A stretch of 64,000 nt of DNA from Sinotaia quadrata (GCA_028829895.1 CM054182.1:33860879-33924878), one strand, 5' to 3'; shown: positions 34,850-47,691, counted from the first letter of the stretch. Notes: generated by a model not told the origin, from the letters alone. Translations and numbers: made by a program.

Positions 34850-35230
34850 GTTCACAATTCTACATGTTCACTGTCCTACATATTCACCATTTTACATTTC
34901 AGTCCTACATGTTCACCATTTTATATGTTCAGTCCTGTATGTTCACCGTTTTATATGTTCGCTGTCCTATAGGCCTATATTCACTCTCTTACCTGTTCAC
35001 TGTCCTACGTATTCACCATTTTATTCACTGTCCTACGTATTCACCATTTTACAAGTTCATTGTCTTATTTGTTCACCATCCTAAATGTTCATTGTTTTAC
35101 ATGTTAACCCTCTTAATGTTCACTGTCCTCTTTGTTCACCATCCTAAATGTTCATTGTTTTACATGTCCACCCTCTTAATGTTCGCTGTCTTTATATTCA
35201 CCATCTTAAATGCCCATTTCTTTACATGTT
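34850..35230. repeat. Degenerate ~14/30-bp minisatellite (tgttcac...), left part
   Basis: Many diverged copies of tacatgttcactgtcc and accattttacatgttca, alternating with caccctcttaatgttc. Interrupted at 35231 by the solo LTR and resumed at 36867. The 92- and 133-residue plus frames are repeat artefacts. Confidence 0.85.
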
Positions 35231-36866
35231 TGTCACAGTCTGATAAAAATGTCATGACTCCCTGACCCACTTGTTGGTTACTTCAAATATTGAGATTTGA
35301 AATTCCTTTGTTTGGAGCTCTCTCGTGATATTCATATCAAGAAGCTCCAGCAAAGAGGTCACGACGTTATGTAACTTTAGGCCCATTGTCTAGGTTCTAG
35401 AACCAACTACATGCCACGCGATCCGTCACGTGATATGCTTTATGCTTTCTTATAAATATTGGTAAAACGCACCGGTCCGACACTGCGAGAAAACAATTAG
35501 CTACACACACCACGTTAGCTACTCGAGTCATACGGACAGGCCGGCGAGGTAGATGAGAATAGACACTTCGACTTCTCATAAGGTATCGTTTTTATTTGAT
35601 TGTATTCTGTATATTTTAACTATGCATGTATTTGTGCCATGTATTATTATTATTGTATTGCTATATACTTGAGCACGGTTCGTTGAAATGACTGAAAACC
35701 TATAAGTTATGGAATATAAATTCATTGTAACTCTTTTCCATTGTAACTTTAATTTATATTGCTTTTAAATTCACTAGAGCCAGAAATGCCTGCGCTCGAT
35801 ATGAATTTCTCATGTAATTCAATTTATTGCGTGTAATTTTAATTGTAAATTGTGAAGCGCTTTGCTGTTTGAATTACCCCTTTGTATGAACATTAATTTA
35901 ACGTTGTAGATATTTTATGATTCATACGTCATGCACTGTTAAATGAAACGTGCGTGAGAAGATTACATTTTCTAAATCTAAATTGTAAATGACGCGTAGT
36001 CGAATTTCTAATTCAAAGCATTTAAAACGGAACGTGCTTAAGTAGCGAAAACACTAGCAGAGATTATAGGACACATTTTCCTTTCATAAGGTCGGTTCCT
36101 TGTCTGCATCCTTGAACTTGGACAAGTTGTCTTTGTCTTCGTCCTGAAGACCTGTACAAAGCTGGTTTGAATTCTGAGGAGAGAATTCAATTATTCTAAG
36201 AGTCCACACCACTGTAAAGCAACGTCAACGAATAGACGTATGCTGGTCTAAACTCAAGTTCACTAGCGACATAAAAGGATAATTTCCACTGTATGCCACG
36301 TGCATTTCCGCTGATGTGACTACTGTGAGAAGACCGGTACGGACTGGGATAACGAGACCAGGCGATACAGAGACTTACAGCTGAGTATTCCTCAGTTGAT
36401 ACAAAGTTCATAAAGAAACAATTGGGCACTTTTTCTCTCCAGAAACTTTAAGCACATACGTGCGAGAATTAAGAAATAGACTTTCGCGCTCGTATTTGAT
36501 TATTGTTAAATTGTTAAACTTTATTAAATCTTATTTTAATTGTTAAACCTCTTCGTAGTTAATTTTTATGCATAATAGACCTAAAGATTACTTCTTGGAT
36601 TGGATGGGGGCGAAATTGAGCTGAATGACATAACGAATGCATATTAATTTAGAGGAATTTAACGACTCCAACCCAGCTAACGTACGCAATTTATCAGTTT
36701 GTAAATCTGTCGTCTGCACTACAAGACACATTTTTAAATTAGTCAAATGATAAGTTGAGCAACCAGTCTGTATAGGATATGAGAGAAGGAATTAATTTAT
36801 CTATTATCTTTTAAAGTCCTTAATTATCCTAGGCAGGGTCTATAAATAAATACTGGAAACGTAACA
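35231..36866. mobile_element. Solo LTR (copy 1) of a long-LTR retrotransposon
   Basis: A 1636-bp element starting tgtcacagtctgataaaa and ending tactggaaacgtaaca. It is flanked by the perfect 5-bp duplication ATGTT at 35226-35230 and 36867-36871. TG...CA ends, target duplication and full-length similarity to 52035-53618 identify it as an LTR. A TATA-like tataaata lies at about 35451, and a donor-like taag/gtat at about 35579-35586. No retrotransposon coding sequence lies beside it. Both copies face the same way but have different target duplications, so they are separate insertions and not the two ends of one 18-kb element. Confidence 0.92.
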
Positions 36867-36975
36867 ATGTTCACCCTTTTAATGTTCACTGTCCTATATG
36901 TTCACCATCCTAAATGTTCATTTCTTTACATGTTCACCCTTTTAATGTTCACCATCCTAAATATTTGTGTTATTG
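36867..36975. repeat. Right part of the tgttcac minisatellite split by the solo LTR
   Basis: Continuation of the repeat at 34850-35225 (words atgttcacccttttaatgtt, cactgtcctatatg, caccatcctaaatg) directly after the LTR target duplication. The LTR inserted into a pre-existing array. Confidence 0.9.
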
Positions 36976-38740
36976 GTGAACTGCAAGCCACTGTGCAAAT
37001 CCTGATCACATCGTGCATGTGACAGTTAACGAGTTCAAAGCCAAGTGATGGGCTTCTTTAAACGCATCAAGGTTGGGGTGGGGGGAGTAATTTCGCATTC
37101 GAGACGTGTGGGTCGATACTCGTAAAAGAGACATCTGGGTCGCTGAGCGTTTAAGTAGTAATGCAATTAATTGCAGAGATTTCAGATTAATTAACTTATT
37201 TTTAAAGAGATTCTCCAGCAGAGACATATTTCAAATCCAACAAAGTTGCTGAATATTTTTGTTGTTGTCTTTTTAATATTGAAACCGTTGATGAGGCAGT
37301 ACTAAATACAGTGTAGAGCATAAAGGTCACATGATCGATGGTCTACGATAAAACTTGACTGATTTTGATGAAGTGGGTTTCTACTGCCGAACTCTACTGT
37401 TAAAAGCCGATACATTAATAACAGTAATCCATAAGCACAGCAGTGGGTTGTCTTGAATTAAAGACTAACTCTTAATACTCAGTTTGGCACTAAAAGTTCA
37501 TATCCAAGCTGATCCAGAGGTTAAACTTTGTAGAAACAAGCGTTATTCAATCATGCGTGGGTCATTCATCCTAAAGCAGCTAGCACACCCCGTCAAGTTA
37601 ACTTAGAGCACCGCTCCAGACAGTTGCAACTGGCATTTTCAGCATTTAAGAGCTACAGACTCGCATTAAGGCGTTTTTAACATGCAAGTTAGACAACTGC
37701 ATGTTTACAGTGCAGCCCCGCTGTGAATTATTACAACCATCGCTAAAACAAACTACGATAAATACGGAAACAGTGATCAAAACAGTGTATTAATAACTTA
37801 CCAAATCACTAAACGGTGAAAGCCCTCCCGTGTATAATCCTGACCTGAGGCCGAGAAAGCACCTGTAGCATGGTGATCGAATCCGCCGTGCAAAGGGAGA
37901 CAACTATCGCGCAGCAGCCTAAAGGTGACAGACTATGGACCGCGCAACAGGTATTCTGACGTCGCTCAGAGAATGAGTCAAGTCACACAAACGGACGCGG
38001 CTTTGTGGGGAATCCCCAGCATGTTTTGGAACCCCAGAAAGAGTAAAACTATGCGTCATCCGACTCTTTGCCTGCTACGAGTATTAAATTGGCAGTGCTG
38101 GTATGCAGCACAAACTCTTGCTGACAAAATCAGTGACACCTCCTTTTTTAGTTTTTTTTTTTTATTTTAAACAATTACTTTTAACCGCTACCCGATGTGC
38201 ATCAGGAAGTAACTGCCGTCTAGAAATTTATATTTTCTAATCAGTCATACTCAATGAAAAGTAACTTATGATTTAAAAATCATGACATTAAACAAAAACT
38301 TAACGTTCCCAGTCAATTTAGTACACGCAGAGATATGAAACTGATCTGTGAAAAATAGGCTGAAATTATTTTCATTCACATTACATTTGTACGGAGAAAC
38401 CACTGTAACGAACAATTTCAAATTTTCAAACGAACTGTCACGGGCAAGAGACTAGGAATGCGTGACAGATGTTCTTCTTCGACTTCGTAAGGGTCGATTA
38501 TTGTCCACCACCCTACCCACCCACTCCGACCACGCTCGAGAGTTTAGTTTGCAAGGCGTTTTAAGTCGGTGAATTGCACTACATTAACAAGAAATACATC
38601 GAACTATTTTGCTTCAAACATTTTTTCCCTTCTAACTTATCTAGGACAATAAATGATCATGGCAGTGTTGAGTGGCTATAAATAATTCTCGCAAATATAC
38701 GCAATAAACACCATGTAAAAAGGGCAATAATGCACATATA
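36976..38740. other. Unique sequence, no supported gene
   Basis: Mixed unique sequence. 37800-38110 is more GC-rich, with an 81-residue plus frame (37925-38170) that lacks recognisable motifs and runs into a poly-T tract. No gene is called. Confidence 0.45.
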
Positions 38741-38766
38741 AACGCGCGCGCGCGCACACACACACT
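38741..38766. repeat. (CG)n(CA)n alternating purine-pyrimidine tract
   Basis: acgcgcgcgcgcgcacacac, an uninterrupted alternating purine-pyrimidine run of the kind known to favour Z-DNA. Confidence 0.9.
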
Positions 38767-38814
38767 CTTACATACAGAGGGAGAGAGAACGGCACACGTC
38801 TTTTGGAAAAATGA

Positions 38815-39235
38815 CACACTGAAAGGGTGAAAGAGGTACCTAGTATAAGTATGCTATAGAAAGGGTTAAAGATGTAGCTAAAATGTAGAAAGGATGAAAG
38901 AGACAGCTAGTACGTTGTAAAAAGGGTGAAAGACATAGCTAATATGTTGTGACAGCGGTAACTAATATGTAGAACGTGTTAAAGAGGTAACTAATATGTT
39001 GTAGAATGGGGAAGCTATGTTGTAAAAAGGGTTAATGAGATTGAGACAGCTAGTATGCTACAAAAAGAGTGAAAGAGATGCTAATATGATGTAGAAAGGG
39101 TGAAGGAGATAGCTAATATATTGTAAAAGGGCTGACAGCGGTAGCTAATATGTTGTAGAAGGGTTAAAGACGAAGCTATGTTGTAGAAAGGGTTAAAGAG
39201 GAAGCTAATGTGTTGTAGAAAAGGAGTACAGGAAG
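38815..39235. repeat. Degenerate ~33-bp minisatellite, about 12 copies
   Basis: Diverged copies of gtagaaagggtgaaagagat then agctaatatgtt, with variable unit lengths from internal deletions. Confidence 0.85.
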
Positions 39236-39650
39236 GAGACGTACATGTTCCGGTTTAGAAATATAAAGTATTTATTAAAAATTAAATTTATATGGCTTCC
39301 TTCCTGATCTTATGCTCTAGCTTTAGTTTTAAGGCAATACAGCTAACCGGATATAATCGTAGTTTATTCATAACAGCGTGGCTGGCGAATCCGGAAAACT
39401 CTACTCTCACCTACACGATAAATAAAAAGATTCAAAAGTAACTAGTACTCTTTCAGTCAAACTGTTCATTATATTTATTATATACTTATTTAATTGTAGT
39501 CTTAGGAATTCTTGATCAGGAATTGGAAGTAAACGTGCATGCTCACTATGAAGCACGGTAATTAAGTTGTTTATTTAAAAAAAAATAACGGCTATAAAGA
39601 TCATAAATGAAATAATGCGTGAAATTATTTGCTCATGCATTGCGCTTCGT

Positions 39651-39735
39651 GCACACACACACATGCACAGACATACACGCATGCGCGCACACACACACGC
39701 ACACACACACACACACACATGCACACACATACATG
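39651..39735. repeat. CA-rich microsatellite
   Basis: Interrupted (CA)n with catgcgcg and atacatgc interruptions. Confidence 0.95.
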
Positions 39736-41314
39736 CATGCTTGATCAGAGCTTTACTTCAAGTTTAGTTCCACTAGTCAAAAGGGTGAAATTAGATTCCT
39801 GATGTGAGAGGTGGAGAACTGGAGGGAAGCTGGTGGTTGTCGAAATCGAAGAACGATAAAAAAGAAAATAATAATAAAATAACAAGGCCAGGGCCACTGC
39901 AAATATTATGACTTCCTACTGATTAGGAGTCTTAAAGCTACAGGTTGCAAGCGAAACCTTCTCACCCCTGACTCATCCCTCAGTCGGATGTGTGTGTCGT
40001 CCCGGGGGTGGGTGGGTGGGGTGGGGTGACATTCTTCTCTATTCACCCACTTCCCCATGTCAACCGGGCTTCGCCACACCTTACCGAATCCAAGCAAGCG
40101 TTCTCATTGTGCTGCTCGCAGACTTGCTGACGTCACCAGCTTGTATTTCGTTTTCTCTCGCTACCTTCCGGGTTGCCCGCTTGTAACCTCTTTCGTTTTC
40201 TCTCGTTATCTATCCATTCTATCGGGTTGCTCACTTGGACCATCAAGCGGTTTTCTCAGTAAGAAAAATCAGTTTTCCGTCGCAAATAGCAAAACAAACA
40301 AGCACACTTCAAACACACAAACACACACACACACATATATACTGGACCGCGCGATAAGAGGACCCGGAGACAGGAGGACATTTGCCTCCAGGCGCCGGCT
40401 AGTTTAAGTAAGCCGATTTTGCTGGCTGGGAGGGCTCCGTACAAGTCTCCTCATCTCATTGGACATGGGATCCACTTTCGTACTTCCATCCGACGGACTA
40501 GATACTCGGCCCACTATGCACGTGATCCTGTCGAGTCAATGTGAAAGAAGCCTAAATTCCTACTCGATCCACTAGCTCTCTATGAGCAGTATAGCTGAAA
40601 GAGAATTAGGTACAGCCGTTATCATCCACTGCACTTTTGACCTCCTTTACACATAGGGTCATTCTTGCATACCGAAGGCTGATATTTAGCAAAAGCAAAA
40701 CAGCCTCTCTCTTCTGGCATCTCGATCGTGCATTTGTACTTGTTAACTGCAGGCAGATCAAACAAACAAACAAACAAACAGCCTTGACCGGACTATGGCC
40801 AGGGTATTATAGTCATTTTGGGTCATAAGGCGATTTTTTTTTCAACGGTATCAACAAAACCTTTGATTTGTATTCTACTTTTAGTACTAACCATCCTCGA
40901 AAGTTGCCGTCATCCAACTTTACCAATTATTGGCAAATCAAGATGATTTTGTTTAATCATTATAATTGATGGTGAGTAAAATATTTTACTCACAAGTTTT
41001 AGATATGTCGTTCAATGTTAAAGTTGGCTGAACTTAATGAAAATTTAATGAAAGTTTAGATTGTTGCTACTAAAACAAAGGAAAATGCTTCAAGCGAACT
41101 GTCGATACAAGACAGGAGATTCACTTTCCTTCTGGCCGATGCGCACGTACTTTGCGCACCTAAGGATTAAAGAGAGCGGTTAGAGTCGTCCTTGAACTTC
41201 TCTCTGACCCCGAACAGGGATCGAAATTAGGATCTCTTTAGTAAGAGGTGTGTGTTACACCCATTCCCCGCCACTAGTCACCTTCACCCGTCTGTCCCTA
41301 CTCCTTATCAGCAA
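39736..41314. other. Unique, locally GC-rich sequence; no supported gene
   Basis: The part at 39930-40520 is richer in G+C and CpG than its surroundings and contains a pair of related ttttctctcg(c/t)tac segments (40150-40215). It could be a promoter or first-exon area, but I cannot define an exon. A (CA)n tract lies at about 40314-40335 and an (AAAC)n run at 40761-40780. Confidence 0.4.
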
Positions 41315-41441
41315 CTACTACCACTCTGGTACCTTTCTACGATCGCGCCCTCTCATCCACCTACTACTGGTACCTTACTACCATCGCGCCCTCTCATCCA
41401 CCTACTACTGGTACCTTTCTACCATCGCGCCCTCTCATCCA
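41315..41441. repeat. 41-bp minisatellite, 3 copies
   Basis: Unit with ctactactggtacctttcta then ccatcgcgccctctcatcca; copies start near 41315, 41361 and 41402. Confidence 0.92.
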
Positions 41442-42544
41442 ACCGCATAGGGACGCGTTTGATAGCAACCTTCCCAGTCAACATTTGCAAGAGTTTCTAG
41501 TTGTTCTCTGTTTGTTTATCTTTATGTTGTTAACAATAAACCAAATGATACACATACACACGCACGCACATCAAATACAGAAGTCAGAACACATGGCTTT
41601 ACCTTTTCAAAATAGCAGATACGTGAGCGATTGGACTCACGGAAACTGCATTCATTCTACCAAGCATATTTCAGATAACTCACCATAAAGTGCTGACCTC
41701 AGTGACAGTATCAGATAACACGAGTTAACCTTTCGTCAGATAACGCGAACCCTACACCAACAGCTGCCAAATACCACGGACATACCGTCATACATTACGC
41801 TAATCTGTTTCTCGCTTGGGGTTACCTATGTGAACGGTCAGAATTATTGTAACAAACCGCACAGTACAGCCCTCATTCACTTGATCTTAAAGACGTAATC
41901 TCCACGAAACTGGGACCAAACAACCAAATAAAATTTTGAAAACACGTTCTTGAATCAAAAATGAGATGTAATCTAAAGTGAAGTACGACGACTTTCTATG
42001 TTTATATAACCAGTAAATTAGTGTTTTATGTACTTAATAAATATTTTTTTCTGAAATTCTGAAGAGATAACATTTAATTCAAATGTCCGTGTTCGCCAGT
42101 GTGCCAGATGGATGGATGGAGTGTAGGGGGCGCTTCCGGCTTCCGCCGCTTTCGCGCTGGTCAGTGTGCCAGACAAACACACGGTGTACTTATTGGGTTG
42201 CGGATAGCCAAGACTTCAAAGCATTTAGGACTGGGTAAACCAAGACTAGTTATTGCGTTTGGAAAGATTTATGAAATGGGGGTTCAAGTTAAGGTTAGTA
42301 ATTATTAATTTAAAATACACGTAAGAATGAATAATGCAAAAGTCAATGATAGCAATAAGAAAAAAAATGGATGTGCGAGGGGAGAAAAAAAATAGAGTGG
42401 TTCGCCTTAGTAAGAAAGAGTTGTTTGGAACTACTGCTAGTGCATACACACATACATGCCTTTTTTAGCTTATAATTTTCTTTATAGAATGAAGATGAAA
42501 CGATGTTGTGAGTGACGACAAGACATGGTTAGAAGGGGCAGGAT
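41441..42544. other. Unique sequence, no supported gene
   Basis: Unique sequence with a small CpG-containing stretch at 42090-42200. No splice-bounded exon or domain is recognised. Confidence 0.45.
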
Positions 42545-43290
42545 TCACCGAGAAATGACAGCATGAGAGGTGGGGAAGAAGGAACAGAATACAGTGAGAA
42601 AAAAGAAATTGCTCAGTGGAGAGTGACAAGATACAGTGAGAAGAGACGAGCCACAGTGGAAAAAATTATAGGATGTAGTGAAAAGAGCTGGGGGACACAC
42701 TGGAGAGTGACAGGATACGGAGAAGAGATGGGACACATAGGAGAGTGACAGGATACAGTGAGAAGAGATGGGACACACTGGAAAGTGGCAGGATATAGTG
42801 AGAAGAGATGGGACACACTGGAAAGTGACAGGATACGGAGAAGAGATGGGACACATTGGAGAGTGACAGGATACAGAAAGAAGAGACACGTAGGAGAGTG
42901 ACAGGATACAGTGAGAAGAGATGGGACACACTGGAAAGTGGCAGGAATATAGTGAGAAGAGATGAGACACACTGGAAAGTGACAGGATACGGAGAAGAGA
43001 TGGGACACATTGGAGAGTGACAGGATACAGAAAGAAGAGACACAGTGGAGAGTGACGGGATGCAATGAGACGAGACGGGATACAGTAGAAAGGGGCAGAT
43101 GTCCTAAGAAATAGAAAATTACAGTGAAAAATTGGTAGACCAATGTGAAAAGGGACAGGGCGAGTGAGACATACCAGGACACATGTAAATGGATAGGATG
43201 CAGTGAGAAGCAATATGGCACAGTGACACATGGGATACATGATAATTATGGAGAGAAAAGACCAAGAGAAAAAAAGAAAAGTTACTGTCA
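42545..43290. repeat. 40-bp minisatellite with ~154-bp higher-order blocks
   Basis: About 17 units with the words agaagagatgggacacac, tggaaagtgaca and ggatacagtg; adjacent copies at 42721, 42761 and 42801 show the 40-bp period. Variant ggatacggagaagagatg recurs at 42831 and 42985, and each is followed by the same order of variant units, indicating block duplication. The minus-strand frames of 249, 202 and 125 residues here are all repeat artefacts in three reading frames. Confidence 0.92.
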
Positions 43291-43324
43291 GCATACAGTG
43301 AGCTGGGGTACAGTTTAGGAAATT

Positions 43325-43512
43325 GTTTTACTGTTAGTAATAGTGAGATGCGATAGGATTTAGAGAAATTTTTACTGTTAATAGTTTATAGTGAGATGTG
43401 ATAGGATACAGGGAATTGTTACTCTTTGTACATAGTGACAAAGGTGATAGGATCTAGGGAATTGTTACTATTTGTACATAGTGACAAAGGTGATAGGATC
43501 TAGGGAATAACG
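43325..43512. repeat. ~49-60-bp tandem repeat, 3-4 copies
   Basis: Copies of atagtgacaaaggtgatagg followed by atctagggaattgttact. The first copy is diverged (tagtgagatgcgataggat). Confidence 0.85.
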
Positions 43513-43639
43513 ACAATACAATGTACTTTGTCCCTCGTCATATTAAATGCATGTTTTTCATAAAATATAAAGAAACAGATCGCTTAATGAAGTGCGAATG
43601 TTCATAAATTATATATAAAATATATGTAACCTTTGACAT

Positions 43640-43755
43640 TACTAAGACTGCAACATCTCAAATATAACAATACAGTAAATCTCAAGTTTTCAATACTAAG
43701 ACTGCAACATCTCAAATATAACAATACAGTAAATCTCAAGTTTTCAATACTGAGT
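43640..43755. repeat. 57-bp direct duplication
   Basis: Two nearly identical tandem copies with actaagactgcaacatctca and atataacaatacagtaaatc. Confidence 0.9.
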
Positions 43756-44090
43756 ATAATGCACCTCAGATCTGAAAGCATTTCATAACATAAACAACAA
43801 GAAATTAGTTTGTGGAATATATACGACTCGCGCTGACCATTACCATACGAATCTATATTTTTGTTTCATAACTCTATCACCTCTTTGAGGCATTTCAGTT
43901 CACCTGCTGTGCACAAATAATATTATCAGAAGCAGCTGTGAGTGGTTTTATTGGTTGCAGATGTGCCACTGGTTGATATTGATCATCCATCACCTGACAT
44001 AGTACACAGACCCGCCCTACTGCTTTCAAGCCAGTTAGCTCCAAGTCTTAATTAGGTTAAAATAAAATGATTGCCTCAGCAACATTAATT
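43756..44090. promoter_or_regulatory. Candidate cis-regulatory segment (E-box and homeodomain-like sites)
   Basis: Repeat-free, complex sequence between arrays. It contains CACCTG (twice), GCAGCTG, a TTTTATTGG word, TTGATATTGATCATC and TTAATTAGG. Non-coding in all frames. This is a guess from motif content; random occurrence cannot be excluded. Confidence 0.2.
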
Positions 44091-44277
44091 TTCGATAGTT
44101 TTTTTTTTTTAAACTGTTTATAGCGGTTATTTTTACTTCAAAGTAAATTGCCAGATGGCAATCTGATGTTGTATACAATATGAAAGTCAAAACACCTCTT
44201 ACTTGCAAGAATTTCACTTTATCCAGACAAAAATGAATTGAATACCTTTACCTCTCCTTAGTCAAAACTCACTTAAT

Positions 44278-44443
44278 CTTAGTCAAAATACATTTAACTT
44301 CCGTTTAGTTTTCACTTAGTCAAAATACATTTAACTTCCGTTTAGTTTTCACTTAGTCAAAATACATTTAACTTCCGTTTAGTTTTCACTTAGTCAAAAT
44401 ACATTTAACTTCCGTTTAGTTTTCACTTAGTCAAAATACATTT
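44278..44443. repeat. 37-bp minisatellite, 4.5 copies
   Basis: Unit starting cttagtcaaaatacattt then aacttccgtttagttttca, repeated at 44278, 44315, 44352, 44389 and 44426 with almost no differences. Confidence 0.95.
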
Positions 44444-44934
44444 TACCTACCCCTCTGACCAGTATCGGATTCCTTGCGGGGGGGGGGGGGAGTAGGAGAG
44501 TTAATTTTGTTTACCGTTTTCCATTCAAGGGGAACGCCGTTTAAACAAAACAGGGGCGTGGGCTATAGCTAAATATCAGAACTTATTTAGTCTCAAACTT
44601 AGTCAAAAAAAGAACTCATTTAACCTTCACTTAGTCAAAGCACATTTCACCTTCACTTAGCCACAAAAGGGACTCATTTAACAGATACCTAGTCATACAA
44701 TGACAGAGAGAGAGGAGGTAGAGAAAAAAAAGACAATATAGTGAAGAGGAAAAATGAAAGACAGAGATAGAACAATAGAATAATAGAGACTATATGTCAT
44801 TCTCAGTACATTTACAGATCACGAATTTTCAACAGAAACAGAAATCAAATATACTTTATAAGAATTTAATCAAAATATAATTAGTAAGAGTTTTGTTGTT
44901 TTCTTTCACATTATGTTACTTTCTTACGTATTCT
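44444..44934. other. Unique spacer with G-run and related repeat fragments
   Basis: Includes a poly-G run at about 44478-44491. At 44585-44700 there are diverged copies of the neighbouring cttagtcaaaa repeat, separated from it by ~140 bp of unrelated sequence. Confidence 0.6.
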
Positions 44935-45210
44935 CTGTACAATCATGTGTATTGTATTTACAAAGAGATCACGTGTAGCGTTTTTAAAAAGAGATATTCT
45001 CTGTATAACCACGTGTGGTGTATTTACAAAGAGGTCACGTGTAGTGTATTTTAAAAGAGGTATTCTCTGTACAATCATGTGTGTATTTACAAAGAGGTGT
45101 ATTTACAAAGAGCCGAAAGATGTGTATTTACAAAGAGATATTTTTTGTGTATTTTAAAAGAGGTATTCTCTGTACAAGCATGTGTAACGTGTTTACAAAG
45201 GGGTGTTCTC
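44935..45210. repeat. Degenerate minisatellite of the tttacaaagagatattctctgt type
   Basis: Repeated words gtatttacaaagag, gtcacgtgtag, ttttaaaagaggtattctct and gtacaatcatgtgt in variable order. The 70-residue frame at 44945-45157 is produced by the repeat. Confidence 0.75.
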
Positions 45211-46689
45211 TGCTCACTCTATTAAAATGGTCGTTTAATGACTGAATAAATCTATTTGAATAATCAAAATCAACTTACATAAGTCTGTCATAAAAAATAT
45301 AAAATTACGCAAATACTATTAATTAGCAGAACACTCTTATTCGTTTACAGGAGTGATAAATAAAACAACCTTGGAAATTAATGTTGCCAACGTAACTGGA
45401 CTAAAGCTTCCCCACCATGGGCAAACAAAATAGTCAACAAAACAAATCTCTAGCCTTTTCAAAAACAACAAATTCACTCAGAAGTACTGAATAAATGGAT
45501 TTCTTTTTTAGATAAACTAAATAAAAGCAGGATAAAAAATATTGTAGGAAAGCCTTCACATCCATAACAGAAATTATCAACTATCAACAAATGAGCGAAG
45601 GAAATGAATATTCTTACCCGATGACGCCAGCTAGTGTATTTATATCTCCCGCAGTCAGTCAGTGGGCCCAATGCTGACTAAAGTATGTCAGTCTGTGAAT
45701 CATAGGATGACCACAACACTCCTTCCATGACTCACAGGGATAAATTTAAAACGAAATTGTAGAGAACCAAGGCCACGAAATCCTTCCAGGTTACCACGGA
45801 CGCTGGTATGTCAGAATGAATGACGTGGTCAGTTATTTTTAACTCCACCCAAGTCTTGTGACTTCTCGTAGTTGTACATCTGTTATCCCTGAAAACGTTG
45901 AATTATTGTCGACTTGTCTTTATTATAATTAACTCTAAATAAAATGACAATGATTTGTGGTAAATTCATTATGCTTTCCAACTGAGCAGTAAAATGCTGG
46001 CTTACTTATTTTAAACTACACAAGAAACATACGCGCAAATAGACGATGTCAGCTGTTCCACTAAAGCAACAACGTACGCTAGAGTCGATTTTCCACGCGC
46101 ATGTTTGCGACATTCTGTCTTTCGCATTTACTCCCGCCGTTATAATTCATTTCCTCTGCAATATCACTTTTATCTCAAAAAAAAAAAAATCAGAGTAAAG
46201 ACTCAAAGAATAATATTGAAAACTCAGTTTAAACCTTAACTTGTCATCCACATAATTTTTATAGTTAAACAGACTTCAGTGTTCGGCTGAGTAATATATA
46301 TTTTCTCCGAGTTTGCTTACAAATCAAGAGGCGATGAACCCGGGCTGCAGTCAAGACAATAATGATGTCAACGATCCATTTACTGTAATATATATATTAA
46401 TGTACTATTGACATAATTTGATAGCCTGGTGTTTAGGTCTGAACCTAAGGGTTGGCTTAACATAAGCCTTGCAAGCAGGTGTGTTTCTTTGGGGAGGGGG
46501 GGTGTAAAATTGGGGCGGATGGACCCTATAGTAGCAAGGGAAGGAATAGTTTTAAAAATCTTTTTTTTTCCTCCATGTATCTTTGCGCACAGCTTTCATA
46601 GTTTGCTTGGTTGCAACCAGTCAGAAACAAAATAAATGTTGAATTTATCGAATTATTTTGCAGCATTGCAACTTAATAGTTATTTTAAA
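45211..46689. other. Unique sequence, no supported gene
   Basis: Unique AT-rich sequence with a poly-A tract (46178-46190) and a short G-run (about 46494-46502). No exon can be supported on either strand. Confidence 0.45.
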
Positions 46690-47035
46690 TTATTTAGTGT
46701 GTTACGCCCCTATAACAATAAATAGACCGAAGTTAGTTACTCCACCAAAATATTGCATAGACTTAAACTATCAAAACAATACGTAGGCCTTAGAGAGTTT
46801 CACCACTAAAACATTAAATCATAAATCATTTAAAACATTAAACAGATCTAATTATAACCTAGACCTAAATTATACCACTAGAACATTATATACGCTTAGT
46901 AAATTATACAACTAAAATACTTCATAGCCTTAGCGAGTTATAGCACTTCAACATTATTTAAGGCTTAGTGAGTCACATCACTACAACATTGCATAGGACT
47001 TATTGACTATTACCACTAAATCATTACATAGTGAC
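46690..47035. repeat. Degenerate ~35-37-bp tandem repeat
   Basis: About nine diverged copies of a unit with cattacatagacttag, tgagttatacca and ctaaaa. Divergence is too high for an exact copy number. Confidence 0.75.
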
Positions 47036-47691
47036 GGAGCAGAGTTGTCTTTCCCTTTATTTTAAATAAAATATTATATTACTTGTTTAATGTCAGCATG
47101 ACATGATCTTTGGTTACTGTGTGTTTTGTAAGTACCAGAGTTAAAATAGCAACCCTTGAAGAGAATGTGCTAGAACTTGCTGGTGTAATCCATACTTGAC
47201 TTATGTGGATGCGTAGTTTTAGCATCCAATGGTTAAGATTTACAAGAATGAGACCAGCCAATGGGACCAAAGTTTACCTGCTGAAATAATTATATGCTCT
47301 AATCACTTTGAATTTGATCGGTTATGAAAGACAACTGTTAGCTTACTAGTGAGTTAACTGACTGATTGAAAGAGAGTGGATTTAGACATTTTTTGTGCAT
47401 TTTGCTCTTGATATATTGTATTTGCATTTTATGTAGAGATGTATTATGTGAGAAGAACATTACTTCTACAGTTGTGAATTGTGATGCTTGTATGTAATGT
47501 GTTGGACACGTGACATTGTTTCTAGTGAACACATTCATAAATTATTATGTTGTATTTATTAGGCTGTATACATATATAGAGCTAATAAATACTGTTGCAG
47601 GAAACTATAAGATGATATTTGAATGTAAGAAAGAATGGAGTTAGGGATGATAAAATTAAAAATTTAGTGTTTGTTCCTGATTATATTTTAG
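47036..47691. other. Unique sequence upstream of the candidate terminal exon
   Basis: Intron-like sequence. A short plus-strand frame at about 47202-47324 contains QWDQSLPAE and ICSNHFEFD, weakly like the C-terminal half of a THAP zinc finger. The N-terminal Cys pair is not visible, so no gene is called. Confidence 0.35.

Noticed and set aside
42545..43294. 249-residue minus-strand frame, plus frames of 202 and 125 residues in other phases
   Set aside because: All three translate the same 40-bp repeat in different frames; no protein family resemblance.
47202..47330. Possible THAP zinc-finger fragment (ICSNHFEFD)
   Set aside because: The C-terminal motif is suggestive but the N-terminal Cys pair and central Trp-Pro framework cannot be found, and stops interrupt the region.
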